This document shows, piece after piece, positions 20,447 to 30,683 of a stretch of 64,000 bases of DNA (positions are counted from its first letter, which is position 1; each line of letters begins with the position of its first letter). The DNA is taken from positions 248,001-312,000 of the forward strand of contig NZ_QYUK01000016.1 of assembly GCF_003590945.1 (NCBI RefSeq), read 5' to 3'. The notes below the pieces were generated by a model, which worked only from the letters and a program-made list of their open reading frames with translations, searched no databases and had not been told where the DNA came from. The DNA comes from Oleomonas cavernae. Lineage in GTDB: Bacteria > Pseudomonadota > Alphaproteobacteria > Zavarziniales > Zavarziniaceae. Made by a program: the position numbers and the translations under genes.

Positions 20447-23410
20447 GCCGCTCTCCCTTGGCGATCTGGCGCCGGTCACCGGCGCCCCCAGACTGTTCAC
20501 CATCCCGCCCGGCACCTCCTTCGTCGATGCCCTGGCGCAGCACCTGCTGGACAAGGCGGCGAGCGATCCCATGGATCTCGCCGCCACGCTGATCCTGGTG
20601 CCCACGAGGCGCGCCGCCCGCTCGCTACGCGAGGCCTTCCTGCGCCGGTCCAGGGGGCGCGCCGTGCTGCTGCCGCGCATGCGCCCGCTGGGCGATGCCG
20701 ACGAGGAGGAATTGGGGCTGAACGCCAGCGAGGGCGTGCTGGACCTGCCCCCGGCGATCGACCCCTTGACGCGGAAATTCCTGCTGGCCCGCCTGGTCAT
20801 GGGCTGGTGGCAGGCGCGGGGCGAGGCGGCGGATGTGGGCGCGGCCCTGGCCCATGCCGGCGAACTGGCCCGCCTGATCGACGAGGTGGAAACCGAGGGG
20901 GCGGACTGGGCCCGGCTCGACACCATCGTGCCCGATGCCCTGGCCCAGCACTGGCAGGCGACGCTCGATTTCCTCAAACTCGCCGCGCGCGACTACTGGC
21001 CGGCGCTGCGCGAGGCCCATGGCGCCATGGACCCCGCCGCCCGGCGCAACCAGTTGATCCTGCTCCAGGCGGAAGCCTGGCGTGCGGCCCCGCCGCAACA
21101 GCCGGTGATCGTGGCCGGTTCCACCGGCTCGATACCGGCGACCGCCCACCTGATGAGCGTGGTCGCCCGCCTGCCCCAGGGCGCCATCGTGTTGCCGGGC
21201 ATCGACCTGGCCATGGACGTGGCGACCTGGGACCAGCTCGATCCCACCCACCCGCAATGGACCCTGCGCGAATTGCTGGGGCGCCTGCGGGCGACCCGCG
21301 ACGATGTCGGCGCCTGGCCTGGCGGCCCGGCAGCACCGCCGTCGCCCCGCGCCGCCCTTCTGGCGGAAGCGCTGGCCCCCGCGCAGACCACCGAACGCTG
21401 GTCGCAGACGGCGCGGCAACTGGACCTGGAGGCAGGCCTGGCCGGCATCACCCGGATCGAGGCGCCCGACAGCCCGGCCGAGGCCCGCGCCATCGCCCTG
21501 GTGATGCGTGAGGTGCTGGAGACGCCGGCCGCCACCGCCATGCTGGTGACGCCCGACCGCAACTTAGCCCGCCGGGTCGCCGCCGAATTGTCGCGCTGGA
21601 AGATCGAAATCGACGACAGCGCCGGCGTGCCCCTGGCGGCCACCGTGCCCGGCGCCTTCCTGCGCCTGGTCTTGAGGATGGCGAGCGCGGATTTCGCGCC
21701 CCTGGAACTGCTCGCCTGCCTGAAGCATCCGCTGGCGGCGGCCGGGCGCGAGCGTCCCGCCTTTCTGCGCCGGTTGCGCCGCATCGAAATCACGCGCCTG
21801 CGCGGCCCTCGCCCGGCGGCCGGGCTCGACGCCTTGCGCCATCTGCTGGCCGACCTCAAGAGTGCCGACGACCTGCTCGATCTCGTCGACCGGGTGGCTG
21901 CCGCCTGTGCCCCCTTGAGCAAGGCCTTGCGGACGCCCGGCGAAATCGACCTCGGACAGTTGGTAACCGCCCATGTCGCCACAGCGGAAGCCCTGGCCGC
22001 GCGGCCCGGCCTGTCGGGGGAAGCAGCCCTGTGGAAGGGCGAGGCCGGCGAGGCGGCGGCGGGCCTGGTCCAGGATCTGGTCGCGGCCGCGGGCACGCTG
22101 GGCAGTGTTCGGGCCGGCGACTATCCGGGCCTGTTCGACACACTCGCAGGCGGCATCATGGTCCGCCCGCGCTACGGCCTGCACCCGCGCCTGCACATCC
22201 TGGGGCCGCTGGAAGCCCGCTTGCAGACCGCGGACCTTGTGGTCCTGGGCGGGCTGAACGAAGGCACCTGGCCGGCCGAGCCGCCGGCCGATCCCTGGAC
22301 CTCGCGCGCCATGCGGGCCGACCTGGGCCTGGCGCCGCAGGACAAGCGCCTGGGCCAATCCGCCCATGATTTCCTGACCCTGGCCGCCAGCCCCCGCGTG
22401 GTGCTGACCCGCGCCGCCAAGGTCGACCTGTCGCCGACCGTGCCCTCGCGCTGGCTGCGCCGGCTCGACGCCCTGGTGGGCGAGGGCCGCTGGCAGGCGG
22501 GCCAGGCCCTGGGCTGGGCCCTGTCGCTGGACCCGCCCGCCGGCAGCCCCCGCGGCGAGCCCGAACCGCGCCCGCCGGTGACCGCGCGGCCAGTAACCTT
22601 CTCGGTCTCCGACGTGGAATTGCTGATCCGCGACCCCTATGCGCTCTATGCCAAGCGGGTGCTGGGGCTCAAGCCCCTCGATCCGATCGACCAGGCGCCG
22701 AATGCCGCCGATCGCGGCAACATCATCCACGAGGTGCTGGACCAGTTCGTGCGCGCGCACCTGGCCGGCCCCCTGCCCGATGATGCCCTGGCCCGGCTGA
22801 TCGCCCTGGGGCGCCGGGAATTTGCCGCCTTCGACGACTATCCGGTGGTGAAACGCTTCTGGTGGCCGCGCTTCACCGATGTCGCCCGCTGGTTCGTGGC
22901 GACCGAGAACGCCCGCCGGCAGGACGGCACCACCCCCTGGCGGTCGAGACCAAGGGCGAAATCGCCATCGAGGCGGCCGGCCGCCTGCACCAGGTGACCG
23001 CCCGGGCCGACCGTGTCGACACCCTGGCCGACGGCCGCGCCGTGGTCATCGACTACAAGACCGGCCAGGCCCCCAGCAAGGCCCAGATGGCCGCCGGCTA
23101 TCGGCCGCAATTGCCGCTGGAGGCGGCGATGGTGGCGGGCGGCGCCTTTGCCGAGGTCGGCCCCCGCGCGGTCGGCCTGATCGAGGTCTGGCAGCTCAAG
23201 GGCGGCAACCCGCCCGGTGTGATCAAGGAGATCCCGGACGCGGCAGCGGTCGCGGACGGTGCCGTCGACGGCGTCAAGCGCCTGCTGGGCAAATATGCCG
23301 ACCAGGCCCAGCCCTACCTGTCCTCGCCCAACCCGCGGCAGGCGGGCTATGGCGATTACGATCACCTGGCCCGGGTCGGCGAATGGGCCGACGGCGGGGA
23401 CAAGTCATGA
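20388..23410 (+). CDS. addB: AddB, double-strand break repair nuclease/helicase-like subunit (frameshifted as sequenced)
   Basis: About 1008 codons. With AddA it resects double-strand ends for RecA-dependent repair. The N-terminus LFTIPPGTSFVDALAQ and LILVPTRRAARSLREAF are typical of alphaproteobacterial AddB. The inactivated helicase core follows (VIVAGSTGSIPAT, VVLGGLNEGTWP). A C-terminal PD-(D/E)XK nuclease shows RADRVDTL and VVIDYKTGQAPS. The frame breaks in a C run at 22933-22937; one added C rejoins DGTTPLAVETKGEIAIE. The ATG at 20388 lies well inside murU; a TTG at 20430 is a plausible later start. The stop overlaps addA (ATGA). Confidence 0.92.
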
Positions 23411-26400
23411 CGCCCCAGCAGAAGCGCGCCAGCGATCCCGCCGCCTCGGCCTGGGTCTCGGCCTCGGCCGGCACCGGCAAGACCCATGTGCTGACCAACC
23501 GGGTGCTGCGCCTGCTGCTGGCCGGCGCCCTGCCGGAACGCATCCTGTGCCTGACCTATACCAAGGCGGCGGCGGCGGAGATGGCCAACCGCATCCAGGA
23601 ACGCCTGGCCGCCTGGGTGGTGGAACCCGACGAGCGCCTGCGCCATGCGGTACACGAGCTGACCGGGGAATGGCCCGAGGTGGCAGGCCTCCACCGCGCC
23701 CGGCGCCTGTTCGCCCGCGTGCTGGACGCGCCGGGCGGCCTGCGCATCCAGACCATCCACGCCTTCTGCCAGTCGCTGCTGGGCCGCTTCCCGGTCGAGG
23801 TCGGCCTGCCGCCCCGCTTCGAGGCGCTGGACGACACCGCGGCCAATGAATTGCTGATGGAAGCGACGGCGCGGGTCCTGTCCAGCGACGCGCCCGACCT
23901 GGTGGCGGGCGTGGAGCGCCTGTCCAGCCTGGCCGGCGATACCGCCTTCGAGAAGCTGGTGCAGGACTTCGTCGCCGGGCGCACCCGCCTGCCCGAGGAC
24001 CTGAGCCGCGCCAGCCTGGGCCAGCACCTCGATGCCCTGGCCGCGGCCCTGGGGGCCACGCCGGGCAGGATCGAGACGCGGGAAAGCGTGATCGCCGGTT
24101 TCGTCGCCGCCCGACGCGCCGACATGACGCCGGTCGAGGCGGCGATCGCCGCCTTGAAACAGGGGACGACCAAGAGCGATCCCCTGGCGGCCGGGCGGCT
24201 GGCCGCGATGCGGGGGCCAGGCGACCCGCTGACCACCTTCGAGGCCTATGCCCAGGCCTTCCTGACCGCGCAGGGCGAGCCGCGCAAGAACCCGATGACC
24301 AAGAGACTGGCCGAGCGATTCTCACGTGAGGCCATGTGGATGCTGGACGAGGCCGACGAACTGATTGCCTGCTTAGGACAGGCGGCCCAGGCCGAGGTTC
24401 ACGCCGCCTCGGCCGCCCTGCTGACCGTGGGCACCGCGATCCTGGATGATTACGCAAGGGCCAAGGCCAGGCGGCGCGCCGTCGACTATGACGACATGGT
24501 GCTGAAGGCGCGCGACCTGCTGACCAAGGGCGCCGCGGCGACCTGGGTGCTCTACAAGCTGGACGGCGGCCTCGACCATCTGCTGATCGACGAGGCGCAG
24601 GATACCAGCCCGGCGCAATGGCAACTGGTGCGCGCCCTGACCGACGAATTCTTTGCCGACGACACGGCGTGGGAGCGCTGGCGCACGGTCTTTGCCGTGG
24701 GTGACGTGAAGCAGTCGATCTATTCCTTCCAGGGGGCGGCGCCCGCCGTTTTCGGCGCCGAGCGCGAGCGGGTGAAGAGCGCCGTCACCGCGGCACGCAA
24801 GCGGTTCTATCCGGTCGAACTCGACCTCTCGTTCCGCTCGGCGCCCATGGTGCTGGAACTGGTCGACGCGGTCTTTGCCCTCGAGGCGGCACGCGGCGGC
24901 GTGGTGGTCGAGGGCCGGCTGGAACACAAGGCCCACCGCGCCCAGGCGGCCGGCACGATCGAGCTGTGGCCGGTCGAGCAGGGCATCGCGGTCGAGGAAT
25001 CCGAGGGCTGGGAGCCGGTCGAGACGGCCATCCGCGGCCAGAGCGCCGAGGCGGCGCTGGCCGAGCGCATCGCCGACCAGATCTGCACCTGGCTGGAGCG
25101 GGGCGAGATGCTGCCGGCCCGGGGCCGGGCGCTCAAGGCGGGCGACATCATGATCCTGGTGCGCCGGCGCACCGGCTTCGTCGATGCCCTGACCCGCGCC
25201 TGCAAGGCCCTGGGCGTGCCCGTCGCCGGCAGCGACCGCATGACCATCGCGGCGCAACTGGGGGTCATGGACCTGATGGCCATGGGCCGCTTCGCCCTGC
25301 TGCCCGACGACGACCTGACCCTGGCCGCCGTGCTGAAGGGCCCCTTCATCGGCCTGGACGAGGAGGCGCTGTTCGATCTCGCCCACGGCCGGCCCCAGGG
25401 GCAGTCGCTGTGGCGCACGCTGGACCTGCGCGCGGCCGAACGGGCGGATTTCGCCGCCGCCCAGGCCAGCCTGGCGGCCGTGCTGGCGCGGGCCGACTTC
25501 GTCACCCCCTTCACCTTCTTCGCCCGCCTGCTGGACGAGGAACAGGGCCGGCGCCGGCTGATCGGGCGGCTGGGCAGCGAGGCGATCGAGCCGGTCGAGG
25601 AATTCCTCTCGCTGGCCCTGCGCCACGAGGCCGATCACCCGCCCTCGCTGCAAGGCTTCCTGCACGGGGTCGAGACCGGCGACGTCCAGCTCAAGCGCGA
25701 CCTGGACCGCGGCCGCGACGAGGTGCGCATCCTCACCGTCCATGCCGCCAAGGGATTGGAGGCGCCGGTGGTGATCCTGCCCGACACCACCGCCCTGCCC
25801 GGCGTGCGCGAGGACCTGCTGCGCACGGCCGGCGGCCTGCCGGTATGGGCCATCGCCGGTTCCAAGGCGGCACCGGCCGTGGCCAGCCTGCGCGCGGCCG
25901 CGCAAGAGGCGGCCCTGGAGGAATACCGCCGCCTGCTCTATGTGGCGCTGACCAGGGCCGAGGACCGGCTGATCGTCTGCGGCTGGCGCAGCGGCCGCAG
26001 CAAGGACCAGGATTGGGTCGAAGGCTCGTGGTACGACCTGGTCGCCGCCGCCTTCCCGGCCGACGCCGTAACGGTCGAGGTCGCACCCGGCTTCGAGATC
26101 CGGCGCAAGAGCGGCACGCAGCAGGGCACGGCCGGCGAGCGCCACCGCAGCGTGGCGCAGACCGTGACCGCCCTGCCCCTGCCCGCATGGGCGACCCGTC
26201 CCGCCCCGGTCGAGCGGCGGCCGTCCGACCCGTTGAGCCCGTCGCGCGCCGCCGATGCCGACCTGGGCGTGGCCAGCCCGATCGCAGGCCTTGGCGCGGC
26301 GCGCTTCCTGCGCGGGCGCCTGGTTCACCGGCTGCTGGAATTGTTGCCCGATCTGCCCGCCGGCCGGCGGCCGGCCGCGGCAAGCCGCTTTCTGGCCGCC

Positions 26401-26841
26401 CGGGGCGAGGGATTGTCGCCGCAGGCCCTCGAGTCACTGGCGGCGGAGACCCTGGCCGTCATTGACCACAAAGATTTTGCTCCCGTTTTCGGGCCAGCCA
26501 GCCGGCCGGAAGTACCGATCGCCGCTGTAATTAGCGAGGAAACAGTGCTGGGCCAGATCGACCGGCTGGTGGTGCTGCCCGACCGGGTGCTGATCGTCGA
26601 TTTCAAGACCGACCGCCCCTCGCCCGCGGATTGGCGAGCCGTGGCAACGGGTTACCTGCGCCAGTTGGCGCTCTACCGCACCGTGGTGCAGCGGCTCTAC
26701 CCCGACCGGCCGGTCGAAGCCGCCCTGCTGTGGACCGAAACGCCGCGCCTGATGCCCATCCCCGGCGACCGTCTCGATGCGTGCCTTGCAGACCTGCCCG
26801 GCGCCGTCACCGAGGTTGACGCACCACCGCCTCATTCTTAA
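23407..26841 (+). CDS. addA: AddA, double-strand break repair helicase-nuclease
   Basis: An intact 1144-residue UvrD/RecB-type helicase-nuclease. Walker A is ASAGTGKTHVLTNRVLRLL (about residue 20), followed by LCLTYTKAAAAEMANRI, Walker B LLIDEAQDTSPAQW, FAVGDVKQSIYSFQGA, motif V LTVHAAKGLEAPVVIL and YVALTRAEDRLIV. A C-terminal PD-(D/E)XK nuclease domain shows IDRLVVLPDRVLIVDFKTDRP. It is the AddB partner and starts within the addB stop. It is the longest uninterrupted gene in the window, and its integrity contrasts with the frameshifted addB. Confidence 0.96.
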   Translation: MTPQQKRASDPAASAWVSASAGTGKTHVLTNRVLRLLLAGALPERILCLTYTKAAAAEMANRIQERLAAWVVEPDERLRHAVHELTGEWPEVAGLHRARRLFARVLDAPGGLRIQTIHAFCQSLLGRFPVEVGLPPRFEALDDTAANELLMEATARVLSSDAPDLVAGVERLSSLAGDTAFEKLVQDFVAGRTRLPEDLSRASLGQHLDALAAALGATPGRIETRESVIAGFVAARRADMTPVEAAIAALKQGTTKSDPLAAGRLAAMRGPGDPLTTFEAYAQAFLTAQGEPRKNPMTKRLAERFSREAMWMLDEADELIACLGQAAQAEVHAASAALLTVGTAILDDYARAKARRRAVDYDDMVLKARDLLTKGAAATWVLYKLDGGLDHLLIDEAQDTSPAQWQLVRALTDEFFADDTAWERWRTVFAVGDVKQSIYSFQGAAPAVFGAERERVKSAVTAARKRFYPVELDLSFRSAPMVLELVDAVFALEAARGGVVVEGRLEHKAHRAQAAGTIELWPVEQGIAVEESEGWEPVETAIRGQSAEAALAERIADQICTWLERGEMLPARGRALKAGDIMILVRRRTGFVDALTRACKALGVPVAGSDRMTIAAQLGVMDLMAMGRFALLPDDDLTLAAVLKGPFIGLDEEALFDLAHGRPQGQSLWRTLDLRAAERADFAAAQASLAAVLARADFVTPFTFFARLLDEEQGRRRLIGRLGSEAIEPVEEFLSLALRHEADHPPSLQGFLHGVETGDVQLKRDLDRGRDEVRILTVHAAKGLEAPVVILPDTTALPGVREDLLRTAGGLPVWAIAGSKAAPAVASLRAAAQEAALEEYRRLLYVALTRAEDRLIVCGWRSGRSKDQDWVEGSWYDLVAAAFPADAVTVEVAPGFEIRRKSGTQQGTAGERHRSVAQTVTALPLPAWATRPAPVERRPSDPLSPSRAADADLGVASPIAGLGAARFLRGRLVHRLLELLPDLPAGRRPAAASRFLAARGEGLSPQALESLAAETLAVIDHKDFAPVFGPASRPEVPIAAVISEETVLGQIDRLVVLPDRVLIVDFKTDRPSPADWRAVATGYLRQLALYRTVVQRLYPDRPVEAALLWTETPRLMPIPGDRLDACLADLPGAVTEVDAPPPHS

Positions 26842-26916
26842 GTTTGTTGGCCGAATGCGGATTCCGTCGGCGGGCCGAACCTAGCGCCTGAAGCCGACCA
26901 TGAAAGGTGCTTTGAC

Positions 26917-27237
26917 ATGTCCACCAAAAAGGTGACCGACACTTCCTTCGCCACTGACGTGCTGGGCGCCAACGGCCCGGTCGTCGTCGATTTCTGGGCC
27001 GAGTGGTGCGGCCCCTGCAAGCAGATCGGCCCCAGCCTCGAGGAAATTTCCGAGGAACTGGGCGCCCAGGTCACGGTCGTCAAGCTGAACATCGACGAGA
27101 ATCCCAGCACCCCGGCGCGCTATGGCGTGCGCGGCATCCCCACCTTGATGCTGTTCCGCGACGGCAAGGTGGCGGCGACCAAGGTCGGCGCGCTGCCCAA
27201 GGGCAAGATCGTCGAGTGGATCAACACCTCGCTCTGA
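26917..27237 (+). CDS. trxA: Thioredoxin
   Basis: This 106-residue cytoplasmic disulfide reductase has the canonical active site [13 protein letters not shown] at about residues 28-40, the cis-Pro region GIPTLMLF and the conserved VDFW before the active site. Length is that of E. coli TrxA. It is 75 bp downstream of addA, the usual alphaproteobacterial arrangement, and is closed by an intrinsic terminator at 27257. Confidence 0.96.
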   Translation: MSTKKVTDTSFATDVLGANGPVVVDFWAEWCGPCKQIGPSLEEISEELGAQVTVVKLNIDENPSTPARYGVRGIPTLMLFRDGKVAATKVGALPKGKIVEWINTSL

Positions 27238-27256
27238 TCCGGCCCCGACCAACGAA

Positions 27257-27286
27257 GGCCCCGGCGCACCACCCGCCGGGGCCTTT
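27257..27286 (+). terminator. Intrinsic terminator after trxA
   Basis: A stem GGCCCCGGCG / CGCCGGGGCC (27257-27266 and 27274-27283) with a 7-base loop is followed by TTTGTC, 20 bp after the trxA stop. Confidence 0.85.
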
Positions 27287-27338
27287 GTCGTTTCCGGCGC
27301 GAAGAGCCTCTCCTCCGTTCGACAACCGCCGTTGTGAC

Positions 27339-27460
27339 TCCCCTCCGCCCGCTTGCGGGGGAGGGGTTGGGGAGGTGGGTCGGGCCGCCTCGAGATGTAT
27401 CGGCGCTTTGACCCCATGACCTCCTCACCCAACCCTCTCCTCCCGCGGAGGAGAGGGCTT
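27339..27460. repeat. GC-rich palindromic repeat, family B copy 2 (diverged)
   Basis: It starts CTCCCCTCCGCCCGCTTGCGGGGGAGGGG and ends CCCAACCCTCTCCTCCCGCGGAGGAGAGGGCT, with GGGGAGGTGGGT / CTCCTCACCC inner arms. It lies in the 338-bp gap between trxA and the tRNA gene, which contains no gene. Confidence 0.7.
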
Positions 27461-27574
27461 TGCGCCCCGCCGAATCGACCGTGTGAATCCGGTGGCGCCT
27501 GTGAGGAGAATACGCTTGCAGCGTTTGACGCCGCCCGCCCCTGTTGCTAAGAACACGGTCCGGCTAGGCCCTGA

Positions 27575-27649
27575 GCGGGTGTAGTTCAGAGGTAGAACAT
27601 CAGCTTCCCAAGCTGAGTGTCGTGGGTTCGATTCCCATCACCCGCTCCA
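27575..27649 (+). tRNA. tRNA-Gly (anticodon CCC), CCA encoded
   Basis: Cloverleaf assigned by eye: acceptor GCGGGTG/CACCCGC, D-stem GTTC/GAAC, anticodon stem TCAGC/GCTGA around loop TTCCCAA (anticodon CCC), T-stem GTGGG/CCCAT with loop TTCGATT, discriminator T followed by CCA. It reads GGG codons, common in this GC-rich genome. Confidence 0.95.
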
Positions 27650-27731
27650 AACTCCCCCATCGTCGAGATTCGCTGCCCGCTGCCCCGGCAGGCGATTCCG
27701 CATCCTTTTCGTCGTCGAAACTTCCATCTTG

Positions 27732-27753
27732 TAATGAGATGTAAATCTCATTA
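27732..27753 (+). promoter_or_regulatory. Perfect palindrome, probable TetR operator
   Basis: TAATGAGAT and its exact reverse complement ATCTCATTA are separated by 4 bases, 41 bp upstream of the NTF2-like gene whose operon includes a TetR regulator. The AT content stands out from the GC-rich surroundings. It is the expected size and position for an autoregulatory TetR operator. Confidence 0.7.
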
Positions 27754-27793
27754 ACGTCAAGGCCGGATCAACCACCCCTCTACGAGGACAATC

Positions 27794-28216
27794 ATGGCAC
27801 TGACGACCGCGGCGATGGACCGCAAGATGGACGAGCATTTCGCCTTCGAGGCAGCCGACAATGTCGAGGGGGTGCTGGCCACCCTGGCGCCCGATGTCGA
27901 ACACGACATCGTCGGCTGGCCGGGCGGGCCGGTGCGGGGCCGCGAGGGCACACGCCCCTTCTACGAGACCCTGTTCGCCGACCTGTCCGGCGGCGGGACC
28001 ACGACCCTGCGGCGCCTGTACGGTCCCGGTTTCATGGTCGACGAGTCGCTGTGGCGGGGCCTCGCGCCAGGTCGCCCCTTCGGCCTGGAAGGCCACAACC
28101 GCCCGCTCGAATTCCGCTTGCTGCACGTCGTCGAATTCGCCGACAACGGCGACATCGCGCGCGAGAATGTCTGGCTCGACCTCGCCGCGATCATCCGGCA
28201 ACTGCCGCAGCCGTGA
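27794..28216 (+). CDS. SnoaL/NTF2-like family protein
   Basis: This 140-residue protein has the NTF2-like cone-fold signature of small ester cyclases and ketosteroid-isomerase relatives: an N-terminal helix (MDEHFAFEAADNVEGVLATLAPDVE), the conserved YETLFADL, and a C-terminal RLLHVVEFADNGDIARENVWLD. The substrate is unknown. It is the first gene of a probable operon with a TetR regulator (1-bp overlap) and a GMC oxidoreductase. A perfect palindrome lies upstream, suggesting de-repression by the compound the enzymes act on. Confidence 0.8.
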   Translation: MALTTAAMDRKMDEHFAFEAADNVEGVLATLAPDVEHDIVGWPGGPVRGREGTRPFYETLFADLSGGGTTTLRRLYGPGFMVDESLWRGLAPGRPFGLEGHNRPLEFRLLHVVEFADNGDIARENVWLDLAAIIRQLPQP

Positions 28217-28836
28217 TGCCGGATACCGTCAAGACCGGCCGCTGGAAGCAGCGCCGGCGCACCCGCGAGGACCTGCTTCACGCCACTGCCCGGTTGTTGA
28301 AGCTGGGCCGCAAGCCCAGCCTGGAGGAGGTCGCCGACGCGGCCCAGGTATCGCGGGCGACGGCCTATCGCTATTTCCCCAGCGTCGAGGCCCTGCTGGT
28401 CGAGGCGGCGCTGGACGTGGCGGTGCCCGAGCCCGACGAGCTGTTCGCCGAGAACCAAAGCGCCGATCCGGTGCAGCGGCTGGAGCAGGTCGACGGCGCG
28501 CTCCATGCCATGATCGCGCAAAACGAGGTGCCGCTGCGCCTGATGCTGGCCAATGCGCTGCAACAGCGGGCCAAGGGCGTCGAGGACGGCGACTTGCCGG
28601 TGCGCCAGGACCGCCGCACCCCCCTGATCAAGGCCGCCCTGGCCCCCGCGCGGGGCGAGTTCGAGCCGGCGGATCTGGAAACCCTGACCGCGGCCCTGGC
28701 TTTGATCGTCGGCACCGAGGCGATGGTGGTGTTTCGCGACGTCCTGCAACTGGACGACGCCCAGGCCCAGAAGGTGAGACGCTGGGCGATCCGCGCCCTG
28801 GTCGAGGCGGCCCGGAGCAAGCCACAGGGCACATGA
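28216..28836 (+). CDS. TetR/AcrR-family transcriptional regulator
   Basis: A 206-residue regulator with an N-terminal helix-turn-helix (about residues 15-60: TREDLLHATARLL, LEEVADAAQVSRATAYRYFPS) and a variable ligand-binding C-terminus. The ATG at 28216 overlaps the upstream stop (TGATG). It probably represses its own operon through the palindrome at 27732-27753 and responds to a substrate of the NTF2-like and GMC proteins. Confidence 0.9.
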   Translation: MPDTVKTGRWKQRRRTREDLLHATARLLKLGRKPSLEEVADAAQVSRATAYRYFPSVEALLVEAALDVAVPEPDELFAENQSADPVQRLEQVDGALHAMIAQNEVPLRLMLANALQQRAKGVEDGDLPVRQDRRTPLIKAALAPARGEFEPADLETLTAALALIVGTEAMVVFRDVLQLDDAQAQKVRRWAIRALVEAARSKPQGT

Positions 28837-28906
28837 AACCTTCGCAGGGGTTGAGTCGCCTGGGCCGCCATGGCAACCAGGGGGCATAACAACTGGGAAA
28901 CGCGCC

Positions 28907-30522
28907 GTGGCAAGCTTGGATGGGCAGTTCGACTACATCGTCGTGGGCGCCGGCACGGCCGGCTGCATCGTCGCCAACCGCCTCTCGGCCGATCCGCGCA
29001 ACAAGGTCCTGCTGCTCGAGGCCGGCGGGCGCGACAACTGGATCTGGTTCCATATCCCGGTCGGCTATCTGTTCGCGATCGGCAACCCGCGCGCGGACTG
29101 GATGTTCAAGACCGAGCCGGAAGCCGGCCTGAACGGCCGCGCACTGGCCTATCCCCGGGCAAGGTGATCGGCGGCTCGTCCGCCATCAATGCCATGATCT
29201 CGATGCGCGGCCAGGCGGCCGACTATGATCACTGGCGGCAACTGGGCCTGAGCGGCTGGGGTTACGGCGATGTCCTGCCCTGCTTCAAGCGGCTGGAAGA
29301 TCATTTCCTGGGGGAGAGCCAGCATCACGGCGTGGGCGGCGGCTGGCGCATCGAGGCGCCGCGCCTGTCCTGGGCAGTGCTGGACGCGGTGCGCGACGCC
29401 GCCGTCGAGATGGGTGTTCCGCGGATCGACGACTTCAACACCGGCGACAACGAGGGCGTCGGCTATTTCCATGTGAACCAGAAGCGCGGCCGGCGCTGGT
29501 CCTCGGCCCGCGGCTTCCTCGAGCCCGCGCTGAACCGGCCCAACTTGGCGCTTGAGACCGGCGTGCTGGTCGAGAAGCTGATCATCGAGGGCGGCCGCGC
29601 CGTGGGCGTGCGCTACACCCGGGGCGGCCAGGCGATGGAGGCCCGGGCCCAGGCCAGCGTCGTGCTGTGCGCCGGCGCCGTCGGCTCGCCACAGATCCTG
29701 CAACTGTCCGGCATCGGGCCGGGCGAATTCCTGGCCCCCCAGGGCATCGAGGTGATCCTCGAGCGGCCCGGCGTCGGCCGTAACCTGCAGGATCATTTGC
29801 AGCAGCGGGCGATCTACAAGGTCAGTGGGGTAAAAACCCTGAACGAGACCTATCATTCGCTGCTCGGGCGCGGGCTGATGGGCCTCGACTACCTCATCCG
29901 CCGGCGCGGGCCGCTGACCATGGCGCCCAGCCAGCTGGGCCTGTTCACCAAATCCGATCCCGGCCGCGAGCGGGCCAATATCCAGTTCCATGTCCAGCCC
30001 CTGTCGCTGGACAAGTTCGGCGATCCGTTGCATCCCTTCCCGGCGATCACCGTCAGCGCCTGCAACCTGCGCCCCACCTCGCGCGGCGAAATCCGCCTGC
30101 GCAGCGCCGATCCCACGGCAGCCCCTGTGATCGCCCCCCACTACCTGACCACCGACGACGACCGCCGCGTCGCCGCCGACGCCATCCGGGTGACGAGACG
30201 CCTGATGACACAGCCGGCACTGGCCCGTTTCCACCCCGGCGAATACCTGCCCGGCCCCGGCGTGGGCGACGGTGATGCCGCGCTGGCCAAGGCGGCGGGC
30301 GACATCGGCACCACCATCTTCCACCCCGTCGGCACCGCCAAGATGGGCAGGCCGGAGGACCCGCAAGCCGTGGTCGACGAGCGCCTTTCCTTCATCGGCC
30401 TCGACGGCCTGCGGGTGATCGATGCCTCGATCATGCCCACCATCACCTCGGGCAACACCAACACCCCCACCGCCATGATCGCCGAAAAGGGCGCCGCGAT
30501 GCTCCTGGAGGACGGTCGGTGA
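28907..30522 (+). CDS. GMC-family FAD oxidoreductase (choline/alcohol dehydrogenase-like; frameshifted as sequenced)
   Basis: A flavoprotein of about 539 codons that oxidises an alcohol. The GTG start at 28907 leads into the FAD dinucleotide motif VVGAGTAGCIVANRL. Then come LLLEAGG, GGSSAINAMISMRGQ, the GMC signature CAGAVGSPQILQLSGIGP, and the C-terminal catalytic His region IFHPVGTAKMG with GNTNTPTAMIAEKGA. The frame breaks in CCCCGGGC near 29156-29159; one added G gives LAYPRGKVIGGSSAIN. It sits 70 bp after the TetR gene and probably shares its operon. Substrate unknown; AlkJ/BetA-like enzymes act on aliphatic alcohols or choline. Confidence 0.88.
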
Positions 30523-30523
30523 T

Positions 30524-30665
30524 CCCCTCTCCGCCGCTTGCGGGGGAGAGGGAGGGGCCCGGCGCGCGAGCGACGGGAGGGTGAGGTGGTCGGCGGGACA
30601 GAGTGCACTCTATGCCGTCGACCCACCTCACCCAACCCTCTCCCCCCTGAAGGGCGGAGAGGGCT
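30524..30665. repeat. GC-rich palindromic repeat, family B copy 3
   Basis: It begins CCCCTCTCCGCCGCTTGCGGGGG and ends CCCTGAAGGGCGGAGAGGGC. The inner arms are GGGAGGGTGAGGTGG and CCCACCTCACCC. It starts at the GMC gene stop, in a convergent gap. Confidence 0.85.
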
Positions 30666-30683
30666 TTTCGCGGCCGGGTGGCA

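Noticed and set aside
24373-26328. 651-codon open frame on the minus strand
   Set aside because: Antisense to addA, which is intact and motif-complete.
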